64,000 bases of DNA, from positions 1-64,000 of the forward strand of contig JAYOLL010000017.1 in assembly GCA_038120295.1 (NCBI GenBank), given 5' to 3'. The stretch comes from JAYOEY01 sp038120295 (GTDB lineage Bacteria; Pseudomonadota; Alphaproteobacteria; MPNO01; UBA2964). The notes beneath the pieces were generated by a model that made no database searches, had not been told where the DNA came from, and saw nothing but the letters and a program-made list of their open reading frames with translations. Numbering within the stretch: the first letter of the stretch is position 1; each line of letters starts with the position of its first letter. Made by a program: the position numbers and the translations under genes. Positions 42,310 to 51,551 of this stretch are shown here, in pieces.

Positions 42310-42702
42310 TCAGTTAAGCTGTCTCGCCTGGTAAGGGCTATCCAGCGAAAATGCCGGAATCTCGATATCGAACTGCTCCCCTGCGGGAGTCTCCATCTGG
42401 TAGGAGCCGACCATGATCCCAGACGGCGTGCCGAGTGGGGTGCCGCTGGTATATTCGAACGCGTCGCCAGGCGTCAGCGTTGGCTGTTCGCCGACAACGC
42501 CTTCGCCGCGCACTTCGTGAACCCGGCCCATCGCGTCGGTGATGTTCCAGTAGCGCGTCAGGAGTTTCACCGTCTGCTCGCCGGCGTTTTCAATCGTCAC
42601 CTGATACGCCCACACGTAATGGTCTTCCGAAGGGGACGACTGATCCTCCAGGAATGTCGGTTCGACGGTGACGCGAATGGATCGCGTGGTGGAACTGTAC
42701 AT
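42310..42702 (-). CDS. apaG: ApaG family protein
   Basis: 130-residue fibronectin III-like beta-sandwich: VTVEPTFLEDQSSP, YQVTIENAGEQTVKLLTRYW, GRVHEVRGEGVVGEQP and the glycine-rich FEYTSGTPLGTPSGIMVGSY. ApaG is associated with diadenosine tetraphosphate metabolism and cobalt/magnesium tolerance in enterobacteria; its mechanism is unclear. It lies between metZ and folE, as in many alphaproteobacteria, with metZ probably upstream in the same transcript. Confidence 0.93.
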   Translation of the reverse strand: MYSSTTRSIRVTVEPTFLEDQSSPSEDHYVWAYQVTIENAGEQTVKLLTRYWNITDAMGRVHEVRGEGVVGEQPTLTPGDAFEYTSGTPLGTPSGIMVGSYQMETPAGEQFDIEIPAFSLDSPYQARQLN

Positions 42703-42826
42703 GACGTTCTCGTGTTTTCTGCTGCAGCCACAAAAAGGGCCGCCTTCTATCAGATGTATCCTAGTGCCATCGGATCAAGGGGACAATCTGTCCCGGGGTG
42801 CCCAGAGGCATCTCGGGATGCCGGGC

Positions 42827-44023
42827 TCAGCCGCTGGCATCCAGCGCCTGTGCGATATCTTCCTTCAGGTCTTCGACATCCTCCAGCCCTACTGAAAGAC
42901 GCACGAACCCGTCCGAAATGCCGAGATGCGTGCGTTCTTCCGCCGAAATTCTCTGATGCGTCGTGGTCGCCGGATGCGTACTGAGGCTCTTGGCGTCGCC
43001 CAGATTGTTCGAGACGTCGAAAATCTTCATGGCGTTCATGAACCGGAAGGCGCGCTCCTTGCTGCCGCCGAGGTCGAGGCAGACCACAGAGCCGAAATCC
43101 GACATCTGCTTCTTCGCCAGCGCATGCAGCGGGTGGGAAGCGAGTCCGGGATAGAGAACGCGCGTCGGCTCGCTGCGGGACTCGAGGAATGCCGCGATTT
43201 CGGTCGCATTCCGGCAGTGGCGTTCGACGCGAAGCTCCAGCGTCTCGAGCGATTTCAGCAGCACCCACGCGTTGAACGGGCTCATCGACGGTCCGGTATG
43301 GCGGTAGAACGGCGACAGCTGCTCGTTGACGAATTCTTCCGTCGCGAGGATCGCACCGCCCATGACGCGGCCCTGCCCGTCGATATGCTTGGTTGTCGAA
43401 TAGACCACGATGTCCGCGCCCAGCTGCAGCGGCTTCTGCAGGATCGGCGTGGCAAACACATTGTCGACGATCACTTTGGCCCCCGCCCTGTGGGCCATCT
43501 CCGAGACCGACGGCAGGTCGATGATTTCAAGCCCCGGATTGGAGGGCGTTTCGAGGAAAATGGCCGCGGTCGGGCGGCTCAGCGTCTTTTCCCACTGGTC
43601 GAGATCGGAACCGTCGACGATATCCACCTCGATGCCCCATCCCGGCAGGATTTCGGTGAGGATGAACTGACAGGATCCGAACAGCGCGCGGGAGCCGACG
43701 ACATGGTCGCCGGCTTTCAGAAAGCACGCCATGGATGCGAACACCGCCGCCATGCCGCTGGCCGTCGCCCGGCAGGTCTCCGCGCCTTCCAGCATCGCCA
43801 GCCGGTCCTGGAACATCTGATTGGTCGGGTTGCCGTAGCGCGAATAGACAAAACGGTCGATCTCGTTCTTGAATGCGGCTTCAGCCTGCTCGGCGCTGTC
43901 GTAGACGAAGCCCGAGGTCATGAACATCGCCTCGCTGGTTTCGTCGAATTCGCTGCGCTGCAACCCGCCCCGCACCAGCCGCGTCTGCGGCCGCCAGGAC
44001 TGTTCGTCTTTTTCCACTGCCAT
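42827..44023 (-). CDS. metZ: O-succinylhomoserine sulfhydrylase
   Basis: 398-residue PLP enzyme of the Cys/Met metabolism family making homocysteine directly from O-succinylhomoserine and sulfide. N-terminal RLVRGGLQRSEFDETSEAMF, PLP-binding SGMAAVFASM, and the Schiff-base Lys in STTKHIDGQGRVMGG are present. ATG 44023 fits the GGAGA six bases upstream better than ATG 44029, which is directly adjacent to it. A SAM-II riboswitch and terminator lie in the leader, indicating repression by SAM. Confidence 0.93.
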   Translation of the reverse strand: MAVEKDEQSWRPQTRLVRGGLQRSEFDETSEAMFMTSGFVYDSAEQAEAAFKNEIDRFVYSRYGNPTNQMFQDRLAMLEGAETCRATASGMAAVFASMACFLKAGDHVVGSRALFGSCQFILTEILPGWGIEVDIVDGSDLDQWEKTLSRPTAAIFLETPSNPGLEIIDLPSVSEMAHRAGAKVIVDNVFATPILQKPLQLGADIVVYSTTKHIDGQGRVMGGAILATEEFVNEQLSPFYRHTGPSMSPFNAWVLLKSLETLELRVERHCRNATEIAAFLESRSEPTRVLYPGLASHPLHALAKKQMSDFGSVVCLDLGGSKERAFRFMNAMKIFDVSNNLGDAKSLSTHPATTTHQRISAEERTHLGISDGFVRLSVGLEDVEDLKEDIAQALDASG

Positions 44024-44065
44024 CTTCATTCTCCACGGGCGTCGCCCGTCCTTTATCTTCGCCCC

Positions 44066-44093
44066 AAAACAAAACCCCGACCGAGGGCCGGGG
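44066..44093 (-). terminator. Intrinsic terminator between SAM-II aptamer and metZ
   Basis: On the minus strand CCCCGGCC, loop CTC, GGTCGGGG (8-bp stem with one G-U pair) followed by TTTTGTTTT. It sits 11 bases after the riboswitch and 37 bp before metZ, so it is well placed to be the attenuator. Confidence 0.85.
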
Positions 44094-44104
44094 CATATTG
44101 GGCA

Positions 44105-44163
44105 CCGACCTTTTAGCCGCTTGTTTTACGTGGCCGCAAGCCGGTCGGGCTCAAATCACCACG
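44105..44163 (-). promoter_or_regulatory. SAM-II riboswitch upstream of metZ
   Basis: The minus strand reads CGTGGTGATTTG, a GC-rich loop, GGCTTGCGGCCACGTAAA, then ACAAGCGGCTAAAAGG. The CGTGG/CCACG stem, the GATTTG segment, GCCACGTAAA and the late AAGCGGCTAAAA that closes the pseudoknot with the CTTGC(G) loop match the SAM-II (metA motif) consensus known from alphaproteobacterial met genes. It should sense S-adenosylmethionine and repress metZ. Confidence 0.92.
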
Positions 44164-44172
44164 GAGATGTCC

Positions 44173-44201
44173 TCCATAATCGCCGCGGCGCGCCCCGTCA
44201 A
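44173..44201 (-). promoter_or_regulatory. Promoter of the SAM-II/metZ transcript
   Basis: TTGACG (44196-44201) with a 17-base spacer to TATGGA (44173-44178) on the minus strand. A start site about seven bases further would begin the transcript just before the aptamer. Confidence 0.7.
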
Positions 44202-44322
44202 GAAATCTTGTTTTCCGGATTCCTTATCGAGTCGCTCTCGAAAAGTTCAATGGCTTTCAGGACCGGAGTTGCGCAAAAAAGGTAGATATTTACTATTCGC
44301 GGTATTCCGGGGGGGGAACGGC

Positions 44323-45759
44323 TTGAGTCCCGAAAACCTGATCTTGCTGGCGCCATGGGTGGTGCTGGTTGCCTATTGCGGCATCGTCTGGATGTGCAGC
44401 CCGCGGGCCGTCTCGGCTACCCAGTTTTTCCGTGGCGGTGCGGAGGCGGGCGGCGCACCCGCCTTTATCGTGCTCGTATTCAGCGCGGCGATCACCTGGG
44501 TGTTTGCCAAGTCCATCGCCAACGCCGCCAATCTGGGCCAGACGTTCGGCGTGATGGGGGGCGTCGGCTACGCCACCTATTATTTCAGTTTCCTGATCGC
44601 CGCCATCGCGATCTATTTCATCCGTACGCGCGGCGGCTTCGGCTCCCTGGCGAGCTTCCTTATCGGCAAGTACGGCGCGGTCTGCGCGCGGCTGTTCCTG
44701 ATCGCCATCGGCATCCGCCTGTTCAACGAGGTCTGGTCCAACACCAAGGTCTCGGCGCTCTATTTCGGAGACGAAGGCAGCACCGCCTACTGGATCGCGG
44801 CGCTCTGCGTGACCGCGTTCACCATGTTCTACGCCTGGCGCGGCGGACTGCGCTCGTCGCTGCTGACCGATGCCGGGCAGATGCTGCTGGCCGCCGTCCT
44901 GCTGGTCGCGGTACTGGTTGCCGTCTTCCCCCCGCTGATCGAACGCGGGCTGCCGGTCGTGCCGTCGCCGGTACATATGGCCGGTGTGACCTTCACGGCG
45001 CTGGCGGCGATCCAGGTGCTGAGCTACCCGTTCCACGACCCCGTACTGACCGACCGGGCGTTCCTGACCGAACCGAAAACCATGGTGAGGGCGTTTATCT
45101 GCGCCGGTCTCCTGAGCGCCGGTTTCATCCTGCTGTTCAGCTCGGTCGGGCTCTACGCCCTTTCCGAGGGTCTGTCCGGCGCATCGACGATTGCGGTGCC
45201 GATGGCGTTCGGGCTGCCGATGCTGCTGGTGTTCAACGCGATCATGCTGACCAGCGCGGGCTCGACGCTCGATTCGACCTTCGCCAGCACCGCCAAGCTT
45301 GCCGCCATCGACTGGCCCGACCGGCGCGGCGCGCCGGAAGACCGCGACCGGCGCTTCGGCCGCAAGGCGATGATCGCCATCGCGGTATTCGGCAATCTGC
45401 CGCTGCTGTCAGTTTATGCAGGTGACGGAATCGGCCCGGCGATTATCGCGGCGACCACCATCAGCGGCACCATGGTGATGGGTCTGGCGCCGATTTTCCT
45501 GCTGTCCTTCATCCGGAGCGCGGGCGCCGCGAGCTTCCACCTTGCCTTCTGGCCGGGCCTTGTCTTCGGTGTGATCAAGACGGTCGAAAGCGCGACCGGT
45601 ACGCCGATTTTCCCCGACTGGATCAATATCGGCAGCGGCAAGTACGCCGACGATCTCGGTATCAATGTCTACGGGCTGATCGTCTGTACCGCGGGCTATC
45701 TGCTGGGGGCGGCGCTGTTTTCGCGCCGCGCCGGCGCGGCGGCGAGCCCCGGAACGTAA
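44323..45759 (+). CDS. Sodium:solute symporter family transporter (SLC5/PutP-like)
   Basis: 478 residues with about 13 transmembrane helices. The N-terminal SSS motifs FSAAITWVFAKSIANAAN and the sodium-site helix MLTSAGSTLDSTFASTAKL are typical, the latter matching the TM8 GSTxDST region. TTG 44323 preceded by a G-rich tract is chosen; a longer frame upstream runs through the metZ leader and is unlikely to be coding. It likely imports a carboxylate or amino acid with Na+. Its 3' end overlaps ctaA on the other strand by 64 bp. Confidence 0.87.
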   Translation: MSPENLILLAPWVVLVAYCGIVWMCSPRAVSATQFFRGGAEAGGAPAFIVLVFSAAITWVFAKSIANAANLGQTFGVMGGVGYATYYFSFLIAAIAIYFIRTRGGFGSLASFLIGKYGAVCARLFLIAIGIRLFNEVWSNTKVSALYFGDEGSTAYWIAALCVTAFTMFYAWRGGLRSSLLTDAGQMLLAAVLLVAVLVAVFPPLIERGLPVVPSPVHMAGVTFTALAAIQVLSYPFHDPVLTDRAFLTEPKTMVRAFICAGLLSAGFILLFSSVGLYALSEGLSGASTIAVPMAFGLPMLLVFNAIMLTSAGSTLDSTFASTAKLAAIDWPDRRGAPEDRDRRFGRKAMIAIAVFGNLPLLSVYAGDGIGPAIIAATTISGTMVMGLAPIFLLSFIRSAGAASFHLAFWPGLVFGVIKTVESATGTPIFPDWINIGSGKYADDLGINVYGLIVCTAGYLLGAALFSRRAGAAASPGT

Positions 45760-46757
45760 AGGAACCAGAGCGCAAAGGTCAGAACCACCAGCGCGCCGCC
45801 CTGGTGCGCCACGGCCAGCGGCAGCGCAACATGGCTCAGCAGCGTCGCGATGCCGAGCGCCATCTGCGCCAGCGCCATGATTGCGAGGACGAGGGCCGCG
45901 CGCCGCGTCGCCGCGCCGTCGTTTCGCACCGCCCAGGCGGCGTAGAGCGCCAGGACTACGGTGCCGATCCCCAGAACCCGGTGAATAAACTGGACTGCGG
46001 CGGTGTTCTCGAATGCGTTCAGCCACCACGGCGAAAGACGTCCGATGCCTTCCGGCACCACGCGGCCGTCCATCAGCGGAAAGCTGTTATAGGCAAGCCC
46101 GGCATCCATCCCGGCGACCAGCGCGCCCCAGCAGACGGTGACGCTGATCCAGCAGACCAGCAGCGTTCCCAGACCGCGCCGCGGCCCTGCCATGCGGTCC
46201 GGGAAACGATAGCGAAACCCGTACCACATCAGCAGCGCGTAGATGAGAAACGCCAGCATCAGATGCGCCGCCAGCCGGTACTGGCTGACGCTGGGCACAT
46301 CGACCAGCCCGCTCTTGACCATGTACCAGCCGAGCACGCCCTGCAGACCGCCGAGCACGAACACGATCCCGAGCCGCCAGCCCATCGCCCGGGAAATCGC
46401 CCTGCGGAAGATGAACCACAGGAACGGCAGCAGGAACAGCAGCCCCAGCACCCGGCCCCACAGCCGGTGCAGGAACTCCAGCCAGAAAATCGTCTTGAAA
46501 TCCTCGACCGTCATCCAGAAATTGACCTTGCGGAATTCCGGACTGTCGCGATAGGCCTCGAACAGCGCCCGCCATTCGGCGTCGTTGAGCGGCGGAATGA
46601 AGCCGGTAAAGGGTTTCCAGTGGACGATCGACAGCCCGCTTTCGGTCAGCCGCGTCGCGCCGCCCAGCACTACCATGAAAGCCACCGCGCCGGCGCAGAC
46701 GAACAGCCATGCGGCGATGGCGCGGGATCGATTTGTCGCGTCTGTCATGTTGAGCAT
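45696..46757 (-). CDS. ctaA: Heme A synthase (COX15/CtaA)
   Basis: 353 residues, eight helices, oxidising the C8 methyl of heme O to the formyl of heme A for aa3-type oxidases. Heme-ligand His are seen in LEFLHRLWGR, YRLAAHLML, VQFIHRVLG and VAHQGGAL, and the SIVHWKPFTGFIPPL signature is the COX15 type found in alphaproteobacteria and mitochondria. The C-terminus overlaps the symporter gene tail-to-tail. Confidence 0.94.
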   Translation of the reverse strand: MLNMTDATNRSRAIAAWLFVCAGAVAFMVVLGGATRLTESGLSIVHWKPFTGFIPPLNDAEWRALFEAYRDSPEFRKVNFWMTVEDFKTIFWLEFLHRLWGRVLGLLFLLPFLWFIFRRAISRAMGWRLGIVFVLGGLQGVLGWYMVKSGLVDVPSVSQYRLAAHLMLAFLIYALLMWYGFRYRFPDRMAGPRRGLGTLLVCWISVTVCWGALVAGMDAGLAYNSFPLMDGRVVPEGIGRLSPWWLNAFENTAAVQFIHRVLGIGTVVLALYAAWAVRNDGAATRRAALVLAIMALAQMALGIATLLSHVALPLAVAHQGGALVVLTFALWFLYVPGLAAAPARRENSAAPSR

Positions 46758-46854
46758 TCAATAGCCGGGTGAAGGCCTCCAAACAAGATGGAACGGCGTT
46801 CTCGCGCGAATTTCATTAAATTTCCGCGACACGGAGGAAAATCCCGGAGAATTT

Positions 46855-46884
46855 CTTGACTCCCATCGGGGGGCTCCCTATATG
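46855..46884 (+). promoter_or_regulatory. groESL promoter (sigma-32/sigma-70 like)
   Basis: CTTGACT at 46855-46861, then CCCTATAT at 46876-46883 after 15 bases, resembles a heat-shock sigma-32 promoter; the same bases give TTGACT and TATATG with a 17-base spacer for sigma-70. The CIRCE element follows immediately. Confidence 0.7.
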
Positions 46885-46885
46885 T

Positions 46886-46912
46886 CTGGCACTCGCGTGG
46901 GGGGACTGCTAA
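46886..46912 (+). promoter_or_regulatory. Degenerate CIRCE operator (HrcA site)
   Basis: CTGGCACTC, nine bases, GACTGCTAA. The consensus is TTAGCACTC-N9-GAGTGCTAA; 7 of 9 and 8 of 9 positions match with correct spacing. It overlaps the expected transcription start of groES, implying HrcA repression in addition to any sigma-32 control. Confidence 0.8.
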
Positions 46913-46960
46913 CAGACAGCGATTTTCCCATATTTTTCAACAGGAAGCAGGAGAATGCAG

Positions 46961-47248
46961 ATGAGTTTCAGGCCTTTGCACGACCGTGTGGTGGTCGAGG
47001 CGCTTGATGCCGAGGTGAAAACCGCCGGCGGCGTCATCATTCCCGATACGGCTCAGGAAAAGCCGCAGGAGGGCAAGGTTGTCGCGGTGGGCCCCGGCGT
47101 TCGCGACGATGACGGCAAATACGTCAAGCTCGACGTCAAGAAGGGCGATCGCGTCCTTTACGGCAAGTGGTCGGGTACCGAAGTGAAAATCGATGGCAAG
47201 GACCTTCTGATCATGAAGGAATCCGACATCATGGGCATTGTTGAGTAA
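46961..47248 (+). CDS. groES: Co-chaperonin GroES
   Basis: 95-residue heptameric lid of the chaperonin: FRPLHDRVVVEALDAEVKTAGGVIIPDTA, GKVVAVGPGVRDD, GDRVLYGKWSGTEVKIDGKDLLIMKESDIMG. ATG 46961 is chosen over 46955 because GGAG (46950-46953) is seven bases from it and only one from the other. Followed by groEL after 13 bp. Confidence 0.97.
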   Translation: MSFRPLHDRVVVEALDAEVKTAGGVIIPDTAQEKPQEGKVVAVGPGVRDDDGKYVKLDVKKGDRVLYGKWSGTEVKIDGKDLLIMKESDIMGIVE

Positions 47249-47261
47249 GGAGACCTGATCA

Positions 47262-48899
<1,638 letters not shown>

Positions 48900-48938
48900 G
48901 GCAAACGCCTTTCATCGGCTGTCGTTAAAGCCAACGAG

Positions 48939-48967
48939 AACCCCCGCGGGAAACCGCGGGGGTTTTT
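48939..48967 (+). terminator. Intrinsic terminator of groESL
   Basis: An 11-bp stem AACCCCCGCGG/CCGCGGGGGTT with GAAA loop, ending in a T run (48963-48967). Confidence 0.95.
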
Positions 48968-48985
48968 GTTTGTGTGCAAGTAGAA

Positions 48986-49037
48986 CGTCCTCATCCTGAG
49001 GAGGCGGACCGAAGGTCAGCCGTCTTGAAGGACGAGG
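48986..49037. repeat. Intergenic palindromic repeat, CGTCCTCATCCTGAGG type
   Basis: CGTCCT (48986-48991) and AGGACG (49029-49034) bound a GC-rich block containing CCTCATCCTGAGG, GGACCGAAGGTC and a trailing GACGAGG. Elements of this appearance are scattered widely between alphaproteobacterial genes. Non-coding. Confidence 0.7.
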
Positions 49038-49060
49038 GCTCCTATTCTCACCCCCCAATC

Positions 49061-49092
49061 GTCATCACCGGGCTCGTCCCGGTGATCTCCTG
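49061..49092. repeat. Intergenic palindrome ATCACCGGG-N5-CCCGGTGAT (copy 1)
   Basis: Perfect 9-bp inverted repeat (49064-49072 with 49078-49086) with five-base loop CTCGT, preceded by GTC. The same palindrome recurs at 52048, so this is an interspersed element. Confidence 0.8.
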
Positions 49093-49159
49093 CCCCGGCG
49101 GCATCCCCTTTTGACGCAGGCGCAAAATCTCTCCACACTTCGCGCATTAGGGGAGGAAG

Positions 49160-51466
49160 ATGGTCGAACAGGACCACGCCCAAAAACTGGAGGAGGGCGC
49201 AGACGCTTGGAATGCGTGGCGGCGCACTGACTCCGAGGGCGTTCCCGACCTGTCGGATCACGACTTTGAGGATCAAAACGTCCACGGGTTCGATTTTACC
49301 GGGGCTGATCTTCGGGGAGCGGATCTTAGCCAGGTCAAGAGGCTGCTGCCTGCCAGCCTCGCCGCCGCCAACCTCTCCGGCTCGAAACTTCCTGAAGACC
49401 TCGCCGAATTCCCCGCGCTGGATCACGTTGCCGAGGTCTCCAAACATGCGCGTGTCAATTTTCTGGCGGTTGTTGCCGGCTGCGTCTTCTGCTGGCTGAC
49501 CATCGCCCAGACCTCAGACGGCGCCCTCCTCGCCAATATCGGCCAGATGCCACTTCCGGTCATCAACACCAAGGTGCCGGTCAGCGGCTTCTTCCTGTTC
49601 GCCCCTGCGATCCTGCTGGCCCTCTATGTCTATCTGCAGCTCTACCTGCAACGCATGTGGGACGGGCTGGCTGGCCTGCCGGCAGTGTTCCCCGACGGTG
49701 CGCGGCTGGACGAGAAGGCCTTCCCCTGGCTGCTCAGCGGGCTGGTGAACTACCACATTCGCCAGCTTAAGGGTGGAGCACCGGCTTTCTCCCTGCCGCA
49801 ATATCTGCTGTCGCTCGTGGCTGCATGGCTGCTCGTACCGGCGACCATCGGTTGGTTCTGGTGGCGGTATCTGCTGGTGACGAACGAGTGGGGCGTAGCG
49901 CCTCATGCGCTGTTGCTTGCTTTGTCGGTTGCGTTCGGGATCCTGTTTTACCGGCGGGCCGGCCAGACCCTGAGGCGTCGTAAGCCGGAGTCGCGGTCGC
50001 GCAAGGCCATCGGGTTCACAGCGCTCTGTATCGGAGTCAGCGCGCTCCTGACCTACGGGATCCGCAATGCGACAGAAATCTGGCATCTGGACTTTGCGAG
50101 AGAAGAGATCAGGACGAAGGCCGAGATCGAAGCCCTGGAGGGTAAGAACAAGGGCAAGATCAACCGGGAAGCCCTGACGCCTCTTGTCCTTCACCGCGCT
50201 AACCTGCGCCACGCAAGGGGCAACAAGGCGTTTCTGGTGGGGGTCGATCTGCAGGGCGCGGATATCCGGGATGCCGTCTTCGAGGACGCCGACCTGCGTC
50301 ACGCGGATTTTCGCCGTGCACGGCTCGATCGCGTCAATTTAACCCGCGCGAAGCTCACCGGTGCATTTTTCGGCGAGATGGAGCTGATTGATGTCCAGCT
50401 GACGGGTGCCGTTCTGGACGAGGCGTCCCTTGGCCAGGCCTACGGCAGGGGCAGCAGCCAGCACCAGTTCCTGAAACCCTGCGAAGACGCGAAATCCACG
50501 AGGAAACCGGCGGCCGCGAAGCCCGAGCCAACGGACAAACCGCCCGTTACGCCATTGCCGCCGCCGGCAAAGCCGAAACCGAGACCCCCGGCACAGGTGG
50601 CATCTCGTGGACCCGATGCATCGTTGAAACCTGACGAGACATTCAGCGACTGTGCCGACTGTCCGGCAATGGTCGTAATTCCCGCCAGCGGGTTCGTCAT
50701 GGGCTCTCCGAAGGACGAGAAGGGCCGCCGGACGAATGAGGGTCCCCAGCGCCCGGTCAAGATCGCATCGTCCTTTGCGGTGGGGAAGTTCGAGGTAACG
50801 CGTGGCGAGTTTGCGCAGTTCGTAAAGGATGAGAATTACGACGCTGGCAACGAGTGCTGGACTCTCGAGGAAGGGAAGGGCGAGAACCGGACGGGCCGCA
50901 ACTGGCGCAATCCAGGGTTTGAGCAGACGGACAGAGACCCGGTGGTCTGCGTAAACTGGAACGACGCCAAAGCCTATGTCGCGTGGCTTTCAGAGAAAAC
51001 GAAGCAGCCTTATCGGCTTTTGTCTGAAGCGGAGTGGGAGTACATGGCGCGCGGAGGAACGACTACTTCCCGTTTCTGGGGTAACGCCGATGAGGGTTGC
51101 GAGTACGCGAATGCTGCTGATCTGACTGCAAAGGAAACCTATTCAGGATGGACGACATCAAAATGTCGGGATGGTTATTTACACACGTCCCCGGTCGGAA
51201 GATTTAAAGCGAACGCTTTTGGCGTTCACGATGTGCTGGGCAACGTCTGGGAATGGGTTGAAGACGTCTGGCATGATAGTTATGAAGGCGCTCCTGACGA
51301 CGGTAGCGCGTGGACTGAAAGTGGAAATCAGTCCCTCCGCGTTCTCCGCGGCGGCTCGTGGGGCCGCAAACCTGAGGACCTCCGTTCCGCGATCCGCGGC
51401 AGGGACGGCAACGGGTTCCGGGGTGGCAGCTTCGGGTTCCGAGTTTCGAGGACGCTTTCGCGTTAG
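49160..51466 (+). CDS. Pentapeptide-repeat / transmembrane / FGE-sulfatase (SUMF1) fold protein
   Basis: 768 residues. Pentapeptide-like repeats at about 45-80 (FDFTGADLRGADLSQ) are followed by about five transmembrane helices between 98 and 310. A second pentapeptide block spans about 340-430 (ANLRHARGN, VDLQGADIRDAVFEDADLRHADF), then a Pro/Lys linker, then an FGE/SUMF1 C-type-lectin-fold domain from about 500 (VVIPASGFVMGSP, GNVWEWVEDVW, RVLRGGSW). The catalytic Cys pair of true formylglycine enzymes is missing from the RGGSW region, so this is probably a binding fold. The final ~35 residues resemble a DGR variable region. The 3' third has lower GC and freer codon use, suggesting transfer. 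Flanked by mobile-looking palindromes. Confidence 0.85.
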   Translation: MVEQDHAQKLEEGADAWNAWRRTDSEGVPDLSDHDFEDQNVHGFDFTGADLRGADLSQVKRLLPASLAAANLSGSKLPEDLAEFPALDHVAEVSKHARVNFLAVVAGCVFCWLTIAQTSDGALLANIGQMPLPVINTKVPVSGFFLFAPAILLALYVYLQLYLQRMWDGLAGLPAVFPDGARLDEKAFPWLLSGLVNYHIRQLKGGAPAFSLPQYLLSLVAAWLLVPATIGWFWWRYLLVTNEWGVAPHALLLALSVAFGILFYRRAGQTLRRRKPESRSRKAIGFTALCIGVSALLTYGIRNATEIWHLDFAREEIRTKAEIEALEGKNKGKINREALTPLVLHRANLRHARGNKAFLVGVDLQGADIRDAVFEDADLRHADFRRARLDRVNLTRAKLTGAFFGEMELIDVQLTGAVLDEASLGQAYGRGSSQHQFLKPCEDAKSTRKPAAAKPEPTDKPPVTPLPPPAKPKPRPPAQVASRGPDASLKPDETFSDCADCPAMVVIPASGFVMGSPKDEKGRRTNEGPQRPVKIASSFAVGKFEVTRGEFAQFVKDENYDAGNECWTLEEGKGENRTGRNWRNPGFEQTDRDPVVCVNWNDAKAYVAWLSEKTKQPYRLLSEAEWEYMARGGTTTSRFWGNADEGCEYANAADLTAKETYSGWTTSKCRDGYLHTSPVGRFKANAFGVHDVLGNVWEWVEDVWHDSYEGAPDDGSAWTESGNQSLRVLRGGSWGRKPEDLRSAIRGRDGNGFRGGSFGFRVSRTLSR
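51356..51450 (+). other. Candidate DGR-type variable repeat in FGE-fold C-terminus
   Basis: From TGG of RGGSW to the conserved GFRVSR, 15 of 24 codons end in C (for example GGC, CGC, GAC, ATC, AAC, AGC, TTC) and most could arise from AAC codons by changing only adenines. The frame positions match the W-(variable)-P-x-x-LRSA-x-R-x-R-(variable)-GFR layout of FGE-fold variable proteins. High genomic GC also favours NNC codons, so this is suggestive only. Confidence 0.4.
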
Positions 51467-51473
51467 CGAAAGC
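51454..51473. repeat. Perfect 8-bp inverted repeat with 4-base loop at stop codon
   Basis: GCTTTCGC, loop GTTA, GCGAAAGC. The TAG stop of the FGE-fold gene lies across the loop and right arm. The 8-bp stem/4-base loop immediately after the candidate variable region is the geometry reported for DGR target-site hairpins; a weak terminator role is less likely since no T run follows directly. Confidence 0.7.
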
Positions 51474-51512
51474 TTACCCTTTTCCTTTTAACCTTTTTAC
51501 CTTCTGAGGGGT

Positions 51513-51533
51513 CCAGGGGGCGCAGCCCCCTGG
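51513..51533. repeat. Perfect 9-bp inverted repeat CCAGGGGGC-GCA-GCCCCCTGG
   Basis: Lies between the convergent FGE-fold and terB genes after a T/C-rich stretch. It may act as a bidirectional transcription stop, but no U-run follows on the plus strand. Similar GGGGTCCAGGGG hairpins are widespread in alphaproteobacteria. Confidence 0.6.
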
Positions 51534-51551
51534 CGTTTATGGGCGGAATTT

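Noticed and set aside
49160..51466. Active formylglycine-generating enzyme
   Set aside because: The conserved Cys pair following RGGS is missing and the region is occupied by GRKPEDLRS-type sequence.
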